This document shows positions 8,248 to 15,381 of a stretch of 56,576 nucleotides of DNA, piece after piece. The notes beneath the pieces were generated by a model. It was not told the origin of the DNA and searched no databases. It saw nothing but the letters and a program-made list of their open reading frames with translations. This DNA comes from Verrucomicrobiales bacterium. Its GTDB lineage: Bacteria > Verrucomicrobiota > Verrucomicrobiia > Verrucomicrobiales > DEV007. Each line of letters starts with the position of its first letter. The first letter of the stretch is position 1. The DNA is taken from positions 1-56,576 of the forward strand of contig JAOFDG010000005.1 in the NCBI GenBank assembly GCA_028033615.1. Direction: 5' to 3'. A program made the translations under genes and the position numbers.

Positions 8248-10553
8248 AAAATAATTGGTCAGATAGATTACATTCAGGAGCTCAACAACCGATTAAAATT
8301 CATTTAATCGGTGTTGCAGGTTCTGGGATGAGTGGAATCGCAGGCCTTTTATTAAGCTTGGGCCATGAAGTTAGTGGGTCAGATAAAGCAGACACAAAAG
8401 AAACTGAGCGGCTTATTAAATCTGGATTAAATTTCTGTGGGTCGCATTCTCCAAAACATGTGGATAATGTAGATTTAGTTATCTATTCTTCCGCAATCAA
8501 GCCTGGTAATGTTGTTTACGACAAGGCAATTGAAATGCGAATACCAATGCTTAGAAGGGCGGAGGCTCTCGTTGCAATAATGGCTGCAAAAAAAAGTATA
8601 ATAGTTGCAGGTACTCACGGTAAGACAACGACATCATCGTTAGCAGCAAAAGTTCTTAGGACAAGCGATTTAAAGCCTTCTCACTATGTTGGGGCAGAGG
8701 TACCTATACTTGGTACCAATGCTTTTTGGGATATGGAGGGTGATTATTTTATTGCTGAAGGTGATGAAAGCGATGGGAGTCTAGTTGGTTATGATCCAGA
8801 ATACGCAATACTATTAAATGTAGAAGAGGATCATTTAGATTATTATGAAAGTGGGATTGAGGGAATAAGAAATGTATTTAATGAATATCTCGATAAGTGT
8901 AGAAAAAAAATAATCTATTGTTCTCACGATGTAGAAGCGACGGAGCTTTGTTCAGATCGGGAGAATATAATATCTTATGGATTTGAGAAGGGTGACGACG
9001 TTCGAGGAGAAATAAAAGAAGTAAGAGAAGGTAGTACAGATTTTATTGTATATGCCGACGACCAACTTTTGGGATTGGTTACTTTAGGTATCCCAGGCAA
9101 GCACAACGTATTGAATGCACTTGCTGTAATTGCGCTTGCCACTGAATTGGGGATTGGGTTTTCTGCGATATCAAAATCAATGGCGGAATTTAGAGGGGCT
9201 CGTAGGAGGTATGATATTTTATATAAGTCATCAAATTATTCAATTGTTGATGATTATGGCCACCATCCTACAGAGATAAAGGCCACTATTGAAACAGCAA
9301 AACAACATAATCCTGAAAGGCTGATGTGTGTATTTCAGCCGCATCGCTACAGTCGAACAAAGATGATGTTGGAGAAATTCTCGACTGCCTTTACAGGTAT
9401 CGATAAATTGTTTGTCACTGATGTTTATGCAGCAGGAGAAGAGCCAATAGATGGTGCAGACGCTGATGCAATTGTTCGTTCCGTAATCCAAAAGGATGGA
9501 GTTGATGCAAAAGTATTGCCGTGCTTTGAAAGAGCTCACCATATAATTGGAGCTGAAATGAGAGCCGGCGATAACTTGTTAATTTTAGGAGCCGGAAACA
9601 TTCATGAGGTTGGATCTATCCTAGCTAGAGACCTTGAGGTTTTAGATAAGCTAAGAAGAGAGCTCGATGATCCAATGAGTGAATGTAGGTTATACGAATC
9701 AATGAGGAGACATACTACTTTAAAAGTGGGAGGACCTGCTCAGTATTGGATTGAACCAATTACAGTAGAGAGTTTTTCAAAGACGCTTAGGTTCTTTGAA
9801 CAATTAAATATTCCCGTCCGGGTGGTGGGAAGAGGATCAAATCTCTTAGTATGTGATGGAGGAATTGCCGGTGCTGTGATTCGGCCGTCAGGAGGTGAAT
9901 TTAGTGAAGTTAGTATTTCAGGTGATCTTATTACTGCAGGAGTTGGAGCTCGATTTAAAAAATTGAATAGTGCTGCAAAGAAAAATGAGATTAGAGGATT
10001 TGAGTGGATGGAGGGAATACCAGGAAACGTAGGAGGTGGTTTGAGAATGAATGCAGGAGCCATGGGAGTTGAGACCTTTGACCAAGTCGTATCAGTTAAG
10101 TTTTTAGACTCAAAGGGGGATTTGTATGAAAGGTCTGCGGAAGAGTTAAAAGCGAAGTATAGAAATGTTCCAGAATTAAAGAATAATTATGCAGTCTCTG
10201 CAGTATTTAAAGGAGATAAAGGAAGATTAAAAGATATTGAGAAGCTAACTCAAGATTCGATGGTGAAAAGAAAAGCAAGCCAACCTATTGCTGCAAGCGC
10301 AGGATGCATTTTTAAAAACCCTGATCATATTTCTGCTGGAAAATTAATAGAGGAGATGGGTATGAAAGGTTTTAAGGCTGGAGCGGCCAGAGTTTCTGAA
10401 GTTCATGGAAATTTTATAGTTAATGAAGGAGGAGCTACAGCAGAAGATGTGCTATCGCTAATTGATCAAGTCAAAAAAAATGCCTTAGAGAAATGTGGTG
10501 TGACGCTTGAAACTGAAGTGCAAATTATAGGAGAACAACAAATTACTTATTAG
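8244..10553 (+). CDS. murC/murB: MurC-MurB fusion: UDP-MurNAc:L-alanine ligase / UDP-MurNAc dehydrogenase
   Basis: Bifunctional enzyme for two consecutive steps: FAD-dependent reduction of UDP-GlcNAc-enolpyruvate (MurB) and addition of L-Ala (MurC). Residues 1-465 are MurC, with IHLIGVAGSGMSGIAG (19-34), P-loop GTHGKTTT (123-130), EGDESDGSL and EEDHLDYY. Residues 485-769 are MurB, with the FAD-binding GRGSNLLV (529-536), GIPGNVGGGLRMNAG (591-605) and the C-terminal ARVSEVHGNFIVN. The residue matching the E. coli catalytic serine in SAGSFFKNP is Cys688 here (SAGCIFKNP). The short MurB half lacks the extra loop of E. coli type, suggesting type II. The start is TTG inside the murG stop (TTGA overlap). 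Fusing the two activities fits PVC bacteria. Confidence 0.96.
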   Translation: MKNNWSDRLHSGAQQPIKIHLIGVAGSGMSGIAGLLLSLGHEVSGSDKADTKETERLIKSGLNFCGSHSPKHVDNVDLVIYSSAIKPGNVVYDKAIEMRIPMLRRAEALVAIMAAKKSIIVAGTHGKTTTSSLAAKVLRTSDLKPSHYVGAEVPILGTNAFWDMEGDYFIAEGDESDGSLVGYDPEYAILLNVEEDHLDYYESGIEGIRNVFNEYLDKCRKKIIYCSHDVEATELCSDRENIISYGFEKGDDVRGEIKEVREGSTDFIVYADDQLLGLVTLGIPGKHNVLNALAVIALATELGIGFSAISKSMAEFRGARRRYDILYKSSNYSIVDDYGHHPTEIKATIETAKQHNPERLMCVFQPHRYSRTKMMLEKFSTAFTGIDKLFVTDVYAAGEEPIDGADADAIVRSVIQKDGVDAKVLPCFERAHHIIGAEMRAGDNLLILGAGNIHEVGSILARDLEVLDKLRRELDDPMSECRLYESMRRHTTLKVGGPAQYWIEPITVESFSKTLRFFEQLNIPVRVVGRGSNLLVCDGGIAGAVIRPSGGEFSEVSISGDLITAGVGARFKKLNSAAKKNEIRGFEWMEGIPGNVGGGLRMNAGAMGVETFDQVVSVKFLDSKGDLYERSAEELKAKYRNVPELKNNYAVSAVFKGDKGRLKDIEKLTQDSMVKRKASQPIAASAGCIFKNPDHISAGKLIEEMGMKGFKAGAARVSEVHGNFIVNEGGATAEDVLSLIDQVKKNALEKCGVTLETEVQIIGEQQITY

Positions 10554-10571
10554 AGCAACCTAGAAATAACA

Positions 10572-11495
10572 ATGTCAGTCGATCATAAAACAATTGCAGT
10601 ATTAATGGGGGGACCAGGGAGTGAGAGGGATGTTTCAACCGCTTCAGGTAGAAGCGTTTCAAAGGCGCTTGCTGAGAAAGGGGCGGCGGTTATTGATGTG
10701 GAGCTCAAGACTAATGAATTAATTTTAGAGGATGATGTGGATCTGGTATTTAATGTTATACATGGAACTTTTGGGGAAGACGGGGAACTTCAAAAAATTT
10801 TAAATGAAAGGCGTATTCCCTACACAGGTGCAGGAGCTTCAAGTAGCGAAATTGCTTTCGATAAACTTCTAAGTAAGAAAAACTTCGTTGAAAATGGGGT
10901 TAATACTCCATTGTTTGAATTTATTTCCACTAATGGTGAAGACAAGCCTCAAATCGAAAAGCCCTATGTTATAAAACCGCCTAAAGAGGGTTCAAGTGTA
11001 GGAGTTCATATAATTAGGGCTGATTATGAATATAATGAAGCGATTGAGGATGTTGCAAAATACGATGAGATAGCACTAGTGGAAGAATTTATATCAGGTA
11101 AAGAGCTGACAGTTGGAATCCTTAATGGAGAGGCTCTACCTATAGTTCATATAAAACCTGAATCAGGTTTTTATGATATGAAGAATAAATATCCATGGTT
11201 GTCAGGTGGGCAAGGGAGCCAATATTTTTGTCCCGCAGAATTAGATGAGCATACAACGAAATTGATTCAAGAGTTAGCGATAGAAGCTCACAAATCTCTA
11301 GGAATCGAAATTTACTCTAGAGTCGATATTTTATTATCTGAAGATAACACCCCATATGTCCTTGAGGTTAATACAATACCAGGAATGACTGAGACAAGTT
11401 TGTTGCCTAAAGCAGCAAGTGCTAATGGAATTAATTTCGCTGACCTATGTGAACAAATTGCAGATCTTTCAATGAGGCTTAGAAAAAAATATTAA
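10572..11495 (+). CDS. ddl: D-alanine:D-alanine ligase
   Basis: ATP-grasp ligase that makes the D-Ala-D-Ala used by MurF. The 307 residues include LMGGPGSERDVSTASG near residue 11, HGTFGEDGELQ, TGAGASSSEIAFDK, the ATP-grasp loop KPPKEGSSVGV, the omega-loop region with KNKYPW (the tyrosine favours D-Ala over D-lactate as second substrate), and LEVNTIPGMTETSLLPKAA with metal-binding Glu/Asn. The ATG at 10572 lies 18 bases after murC-murB, and ftsQ follows by 5 bases. No sign of D-Ala-D-Lac type vancomycin resistance. Confidence 0.96.
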   Translation: MSVDHKTIAVLMGGPGSERDVSTASGRSVSKALAEKGAAVIDVELKTNELILEDDVDLVFNVIHGTFGEDGELQKILNERRIPYTGAGASSSEIAFDKLLSKKNFVENGVNTPLFEFISTNGEDKPQIEKPYVIKPPKEGSSVGVHIIRADYEYNEAIEDVAKYDEIALVEEFISGKELTVGILNGEALPIVHIKPESGFYDMKNKYPWLSGGQGSQYFCPAELDEHTTKLIQELAIEAHKSLGIEIYSRVDILLSEDNTPYVLEVNTIPGMTETSLLPKAASANGINFADLCEQIADLSMRLRKKY

Positions 11496-11500
11496 TCAAA

Positions 11501-12562
11501 ATGAAAAAGAATAAACGCTCATTATCATCAAAGGGACACTCTCGGATGCGAAAAAGAAAAGTAACCCGTAAAGGTGTTAAGCAGAGTTTGAATGTAAGAG
11601 TAAACTCTAAGAAGTCGGTCAGTGTTAGAAGAAAAATTTTCTTTGTGAGGTTTTTAAAATGGACTGCACTAACAGCTATGATGCTTGTCGTTTTATTTGG
11701 TTCATACAGAGGAGTTGATAGATTCTTGTTTGAGAGTCCAAAATTTGCGTTGAGTAATATCAATTATAAAACTGATGGAGAGTTGCCACAATCAAGGGTT
11801 CTTAAAAATTCCGGTATTGTATTAGGTCAGAATATACTTCGAATTAATATAAAAGATGCAAAAGAGAGAATTCTTAATGAATTGCCAATGATTAAAGAAG
11901 TCGAAATTATTAGGCAGATGCCTGGTGATATGACTATTAAGGTTTCTGAAAGGGTGCCAGTTGCATGGTTAAGTGGACAAAATACACCAGAATCTGACCT
12001 TAGAATTATTGGAGGTATTTTGCTTGATAGTGGAGGTAATGCTTTTGCTGCAGAAGAACCTGTTTTAAGATTTAAGAGCCTCCCAGTGATGATTTCTTCG
12101 GAATATTCTAAAGTGAGCCCTGGCTATGAACTAAATTCTTTGCCTGTTCAAAAAGGACTTGAGATTGCCTTAAATTTTTACGACTCATTTAGAAATTCAC
12201 CAGTTATTTTGGAATCTTTGCACTCCAGAAATGACTTTTCAATTATAGGATATATAAACACAGGAGCTGAGATAACCTTTGGATTTGATGATATTCCAAG
12301 GCAGGTTAGTGATTTGAAGCTTTTACTAGCTGAGGCGACTCGAAGGGGTAAAGTTTTAGCTGAAGCAAATGTTATGGTTAAGAGGAATACTCCAGTAAAA
12401 TTTGCTAATAATTTCATATCAGATTCTACTGCGCCTAGAGCTGTTCCAGTGACGACTAGATCTGTCCCTAACAATCAAGGAAGCAAAAAGAAATCTAAAA
12501 CGCATAAAAAGTTAAATAAAGTGGTCAAAATTCCTAGGGCGCTTCCTATTGATGCTGAATGA
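11501..12562 (+). CDS. ftsQ: Cell division protein FtsQ/DivIB with C-terminal IPRA motif tail
   Basis: Bitopic divisome protein linking early and late division proteins. A very basic cytoplasmic tail (residues 1-52) precedes one transmembrane helix (about 53-68). A POTRA domain (about 82-152) ends with the typical PGDMTIKVSERVPVAWL, and the FtsQ beta domain runs to about 300. The last 45 residues are a Lys/Ser/Pro-rich extension containing APRAVPV (311-317) and ending exactly in IPRALPIDAE (344-353), which matches residues 225-234 of the LysM protein. In E. coli the FtsQ C-terminal region contacts FtsB, so a tail motif there could be a partner site; that extrapolation is mine. The start ATG is 5 bases after ddl. 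Confidence 0.9.
   Translation: MKKNKRSLSSKGHSRMRKRKVTRKGVKQSLNVRVNSKKSVSVRRKIFFVRFLKWTALTAMMLVVLFGSYRGVDRFLFESPKFALSNINYKTDGELPQSRVLKNSGIVLGQNILRINIKDAKERILNELPMIKEVEIIRQMPGDMTIKVSERVPVAWLSGQNTPESDLRIIGGILLDSGGNAFAAEEPVLRFKSLPVMISSEYSKVSPGYELNSLPVQKGLEIALNFYDSFRNSPVILESLHSRNDFSIIGYINTGAEITFGFDDIPRQVSDLKLLLAEATRRGKVLAEANVMVKRNTPVKFANNFISDSTAPRAVPVTTRSVPNNQGSKKKSKTHKKLNKVVKIPRALPIDAE
12431..12451 (+). other. Partial copy of the shared IPRA motif (FtsQ residues 311-317)
   Basis: Encodes APRAVPV in the FtsQ C-terminal extension, matching the first seven positions of the LysM-protein motif in five residues with conservative changes elsewhere. It is followed by a Thr/Arg/Asn-rich spacer before the full copy at the C-terminus. 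Confidence 0.4.
12530..12559 (+). other. Copy 2 of the shared IPRAxPxxAE motif (FtsQ C-terminus)
   Basis: Encodes IPRALPIDAE, the final ten residues of FtsQ, directly before the TGA stop. Identical to the LysM-protein copy at seven of ten positions (I, P, R, A, P, A, E); the I/L and V/I differences are conservative. Confidence 0.6.
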
Positions 12563-12586
12563 GAGGCATAAAAGGAAGTCGTTTTT
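12542..12586 (+). terminator. Weak hairpin plus T-run after ftsQ (possible attenuator)
   Basis: CTTCCT (12542-12547) can pair with AGGAAG (12573-12578), with a nested ATGC/GCAT pair, followed closely by a run of seven T. The stem is short and starts within the ftsQ coding end, so it would be a leaky terminator or attenuator between ftsQ and ftsA at most. Confidence 0.25.
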
Positions 12587-12616
12587 TTGTTTCTAATATC
12601 ATCTAAGGGTTGACTA

Positions 12617-12655
12617 TTTTGCCATCTTTGTAAACGCTATGCGTAGATGGCAAAA
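12617..12655 (+). promoter_or_regulatory. Inverted repeat enclosing the ftsA start codon
   Basis: TTTTGCCATCT (12617-12627) is the exact reverse complement of AGATGGCAAAA (12645-12655). Inside, ACGC (12634-12637) pairs with GCGT (12641-12644) around a TAT loop, contiguous with the right arm; a six-base bulge lies on the left. The ftsA ATG (12647-12649) is in the right arm, so in RNA this hairpin would hide the start codon. A TTGACT hexamer at 12610-12615 just upstream could be a -35 element, but no good -10 follows. Function (translation control, operator or coincidence) is unproven. Confidence 0.55.
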
Positions 12656-13879
12656 CCTAAAATCTATGCGGGCTTAGAAATAGGGACGTCAACTATATGT
12701 GTCGTCGTAGGTGAGGTGTCGGGAAATGGTTCAATCAAGATTTTAGGAATTGGCCAAGCTCCCTCTCGAGGCGTACGAAAAGGTGAGATAGTGGACTTTG
12801 AGACGGCACAAACATGTCTTAATGATGCTCTCGTAGAGGCAGAAGAAAAATCTGACGTCATGATTAGTAATGTTTACTTGGCGATTTCGGGCTCTCACAT
12901 TGAAAGCTTATGTAATAAAGGATCCATTCGTATTCCTGCAGCTGATGAGGTTAGTGAGATTACGGAGGAGGATCTTGATGAGGTTAGGGAGATTGCTAGA
13001 GATATCAAATTGCCTCCAGAGAATGTGTTTCTTCATAGTATAATAAGAGATTATTATGTAGATGGTCAGGAAAAGGTTCAAAATCCTGTAGGACGGCAAG
13101 GGGAGGTTGTAGAGGCGGATTATCATATCATTCATGGAATAAAGACTCGTTTACAAAATACCATTCGTTGTGTTCGAGAAATTCCACTTACAGTTGAAGA
13201 GGTGGTTTTTAGCCCAATTGCCGCTGCTCAGGTCATGCTTTCACGAGAACATAAGGATAGAGGGGCTTTGCTAATTGATATTGGAGGAGGTGTAACTGAT
13301 TATGTTATGTATTCTGGAGGTTCCGTTGCTCAATCCGGCTGTGTTGGTGTCGGAGGAGATCATATCACTAATGATATTTCGGTGGTAATGAAAATCCCTA
13401 TCACTAGGGCAGAAAAATTAAAGGTTGAGCATGGTGGAGTATTAATTGAGGAGAGTGTTTCCGATTCGGTGGTCCTAGAAGATGATCCTCTTTCTTCAAG
13501 TTTTGAGATTGATAAAGAAATGCTCAATCAAATCATTAATGCAAGAGCAACTGAACTCTTTGAGCAATTAAAAGAGAGAATTACAAAACATGATGATTTG
13601 AATACTCTGGGAGCAGGTGTTTTCCTCACTGGGGGAGCTAGTAAATTAAAAGATATTGATAAATTAGCTGAGCAGATTTTAGGCCTTCCTGTTTGTCTTG
13701 CCAGAATCAATAGCATGAGTGGTCCTGCTGCCCCATTTGAAAACCCTCAACTAGCGACGTCGATGGGTTTGATTCGATATGCCCAAATGATTGATTCCGA
13801 TAAATCAGATAGTGATAAATTAATTACAAAAATTGGGAAAAAGCTTGGAGGAATTTTTGGAGGAGCTAATCTAGAATAA
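12647..13879 (+). CDS. ftsA: Cell division protein FtsA
   Basis: Actin-like ATPase that tethers FtsZ to the membrane and recruits later division proteins. The 410 residues begin with the phosphate-1 motif AGLEIGTSTICVVVGEV, contain the FtsA-specific 1C subdomain region, the phosphate-2 motif LLIDIGGGVTDY near 205 and the adenosine motif GVFLTGGASKL near 322. The C-terminus (KKLGGIFGGANLE) is a plausible short amphipathic membrane-targeting helix. The 84-base gap to ftsQ is the largest in the dcw block and holds the inverted repeat that covers this start codon; no clear Shine-Dalgarno sequence is visible. ftsZ follows after 29 bases. Confidence 0.96.
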   Translation: MAKPKIYAGLEIGTSTICVVVGEVSGNGSIKILGIGQAPSRGVRKGEIVDFETAQTCLNDALVEAEEKSDVMISNVYLAISGSHIESLCNKGSIRIPAADEVSEITEEDLDEVREIARDIKLPPENVFLHSIIRDYYVDGQEKVQNPVGRQGEVVEADYHIIHGIKTRLQNTIRCVREIPLTVEEVVFSPIAAAQVMLSREHKDRGALLIDIGGGVTDYVMYSGGSVAQSGCVGVGGDHITNDISVVMKIPITRAEKLKVEHGGVLIEESVSDSVVLEDDPLSSSFEIDKEMLNQIINARATELFEQLKERITKHDDLNTLGAGVFLTGGASKLKDIDKLAEQILGLPVCLARINSMSGPAAPFENPQLATSMGLIRYAQMIDSDKSDSDKLITKIGKKLGGIFGGANLE

Positions 13880-13908
13880 ATAGATAATTTAATTAAAAAA
13901 GGTAATAA

Positions 13909-15273
13909 ATGCTAGAATACGAGAGAAAACCTGCAGAAGGAGCCCCAGCACTGGAGCCTGAAAAAGTCAAAGTTATTGGTATTGGAGGCGCTGGGTGTAA
14001 TGTCTTGGACAGGATAGCTCTTCATGAAAGAATTGATGAGGGCGAGCTTTTAGCTCTCAACACAGATGTAAGGGATTTGGTTTCATCAGTTGCTCAGGAT
14101 ACTATTCAGCTTGGTAAGAAATTAACGCAGGGTTTGGGGGCTGGGGGAGACCCTGAACTTGGTGAGGAAGCTGCTGAGGAAGCAACTAATGAGATTAAGG
14201 AAGTTCTAAAAGGTAAGTCGTTAGTCTTTATATGTGCAGGTCTTGGTGGAGGAACTGGTTCTGGTGCTGCTCCAATTATCGCAAAACTTGCCAAGCAGGC
14301 AGGAGCGTTCGTTGTTGGTTTCGTCATGATGCCATTTTCCTTCGAAGGTCGCAGAAGGTTACAACAAGCGAATGATGCATTAACTCAGATGGAGGAATGC
14401 ACAGACGCGCTAATGACTTTTGAGAATGATAGAATGGGAGGATTAGTTGTGCCCAAGGAAGGAATTCAGCAAGCCTTTGCCGCAGCAGATCAAATCATTG
14501 GTCAGAGTGTTGGCGCTATCATCAAGTTAGTCGTCCAACCTGGATTAATTCGAATTGGCATGGATGACCTTTTGACTGCACTTAAGAATGAAAGTTCACG
14601 CTGTCTTTTTGGTTATGGTCAAGCCTCTGGTGATAATAGGGCTCAAGAAGCTCTTAAAGCAGCTCTTAAAAACCCACTGCTTGATAAAGGTCAAATGCTT
14701 AACCAGTCGACTAGCTTAATAGCGTATATTAGCGGAGGGGAGTCGACCACGCTCTTTGAAGTTGAGCTTCTAATGAATGAGATGTCTAAGTACGTTAACG
14801 ATGAAGCTCATATATTATTCGGAGTTTCCTCGGATCAGAAACAAGGAGATAATTTAAGCTTAACTATTATAAGCTCTGTCGGTAAACTAGGTGGCTCGAC
14901 GGCTGATATAAAGATAAAAAAGGAAGAGGCAGTCTCTGAAGAGACTCCAAATGAGGAGAGTTCAGTTTCTGAGGGAGAGTTGCCGGAGCCGTTTGTGTCA
15001 ACTGATGGAAATGAAGAAGTCGATGAGGAAGAAGTCGATGAGGAAGAAGTCGATGAGGAAGAAGTCGATGAGGAAGAAGTCGATGAGGAAGAAGTCGATG
15101 AGGAGGAAGTCGATGAGGAGGAAGTCGATGAGGAGGAAAGCGTTGTGGAACAACAGGATCTATTGCCCGAGAAAAGGTCTGGAAGAGGCCGATTTGAAAA
15201 AGCTGAGCCAAGTGTCACTGACGATGGAGAAGATCTAGATGTCCCTAGTTTCTTAAGGAAAAAGAAGAAATAG
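13909..15273 (+). CDS. ftsZ: Cell division GTPase FtsZ with altered T7 loop and EVDEE-repeat linker
   Basis: Tubulin-like GTPase forming the Z-ring. The 454 residues contain VIGIGGAGCNV (22-32), ALNTD (49-53), the tubulin signature GGGTGSGAAP (113-122) and PFSFEGRRR. The T7 synergy loop, normally GLINVDFAD, reads GLIRIGMDD (212-220): the Asn and the first catalytic Asp are replaced by Arg and Gly, while the last Asp is kept. The linker after about residue 330 is acidic and includes eight perfect EVDEE repeats (residues 370-409). The C-terminal peptide DLDVPSFLRKKKK matches the usual FtsA-binding tail. The Shine-Dalgarno-like aaggt lies just before the ATG. Upstream ftsA and the normal tail argue that it is the functional FtsZ. 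Confidence 0.96.
   Translation: MLEYERKPAEGAPALEPEKVKVIGIGGAGCNVLDRIALHERIDEGELLALNTDVRDLVSSVAQDTIQLGKKLTQGLGAGGDPELGEEAAEEATNEIKEVLKGKSLVFICAGLGGGTGSGAAPIIAKLAKQAGAFVVGFVMMPFSFEGRRRLQQANDALTQMEECTDALMTFENDRMGGLVVPKEGIQQAFAAADQIIGQSVGAIIKLVVQPGLIRIGMDDLLTALKNESSRCLFGYGQASGDNRAQEALKAALKNPLLDKGQMLNQSTSLIAYISGGESTTLFEVELLMNEMSKYVNDEAHILFGVSSDQKQGDNLSLTIISSVGKLGGSTADIKIKKEEAVSEETPNEESSVSEGELPEPFVSTDGNEEVDEEEVDEEEVDEEEVDEEEVDEEEVDEEEVDEEEVDEEESVVEQQDLLPEKRSGRGRFEKAEPSVTDDGEDLDVPSFLRKKKK
15016..15135 (+). repeat. Eight tandem 15-bp repeats in ftsZ encoding EVDEE
   Basis: The unit gaagtcgatgagga(a/g) is repeated eight times without interruption. The first five copies end GAA and the last three end GAG, the only variation, which points to recent stepwise duplication. 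Each unit keeps the reading frame, so copy-number change alters only the FtsZ linker length. Open frames seen here in other phases and on the minus strand are artefacts of this repeat. Confidence 0.95.
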
Positions 15274-15311
15274 TTCTAATTAAACAAATAATTGCGGTTT
15301 TGGTCGATTTA

Positions 15312-15336
15312 ACCGTTGATTCTCAGACGGTATTTT
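15312..15336 (+). terminator. Possible terminator after ftsZ
   Basis: ACCGT (15312-15316) pairs with ACGGT (15327-15331), with an inner TGA/TCA pairing and one bulged G, followed by TATTTTC. It is the only stem-loop in the gap and would close the dcw operon. The stem is modest, hence moderate confidence. Confidence 0.35.
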
Positions 15337-15381
15337 CATTCTATTGAATGCAGAACTGATATATTAAACTCCTTTAAAATT

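Noticed and set aside
9740-10063. 107-residue open frame antisense to murB
   Set aside because: It lies fully within conserved MurB coding sequence and its product has no recognisable features.
14835-15238. Long open frames on the minus strand and in another plus frame across the ftsZ repeat
   Set aside because: They arise because the 15-bp repeat has no stop in any phase; they encode only Ser/Thr-, Pro/His/Leu- or Lys/Ser/Met/Arg-type low-complexity sequence.
15316-15381. Upstream TTG start for the MFS transporter
   Set aside because: It falls in the probable ftsZ terminator and adds a non-membrane, charged lead; the ATG at 15382 enters directly into the first helix.
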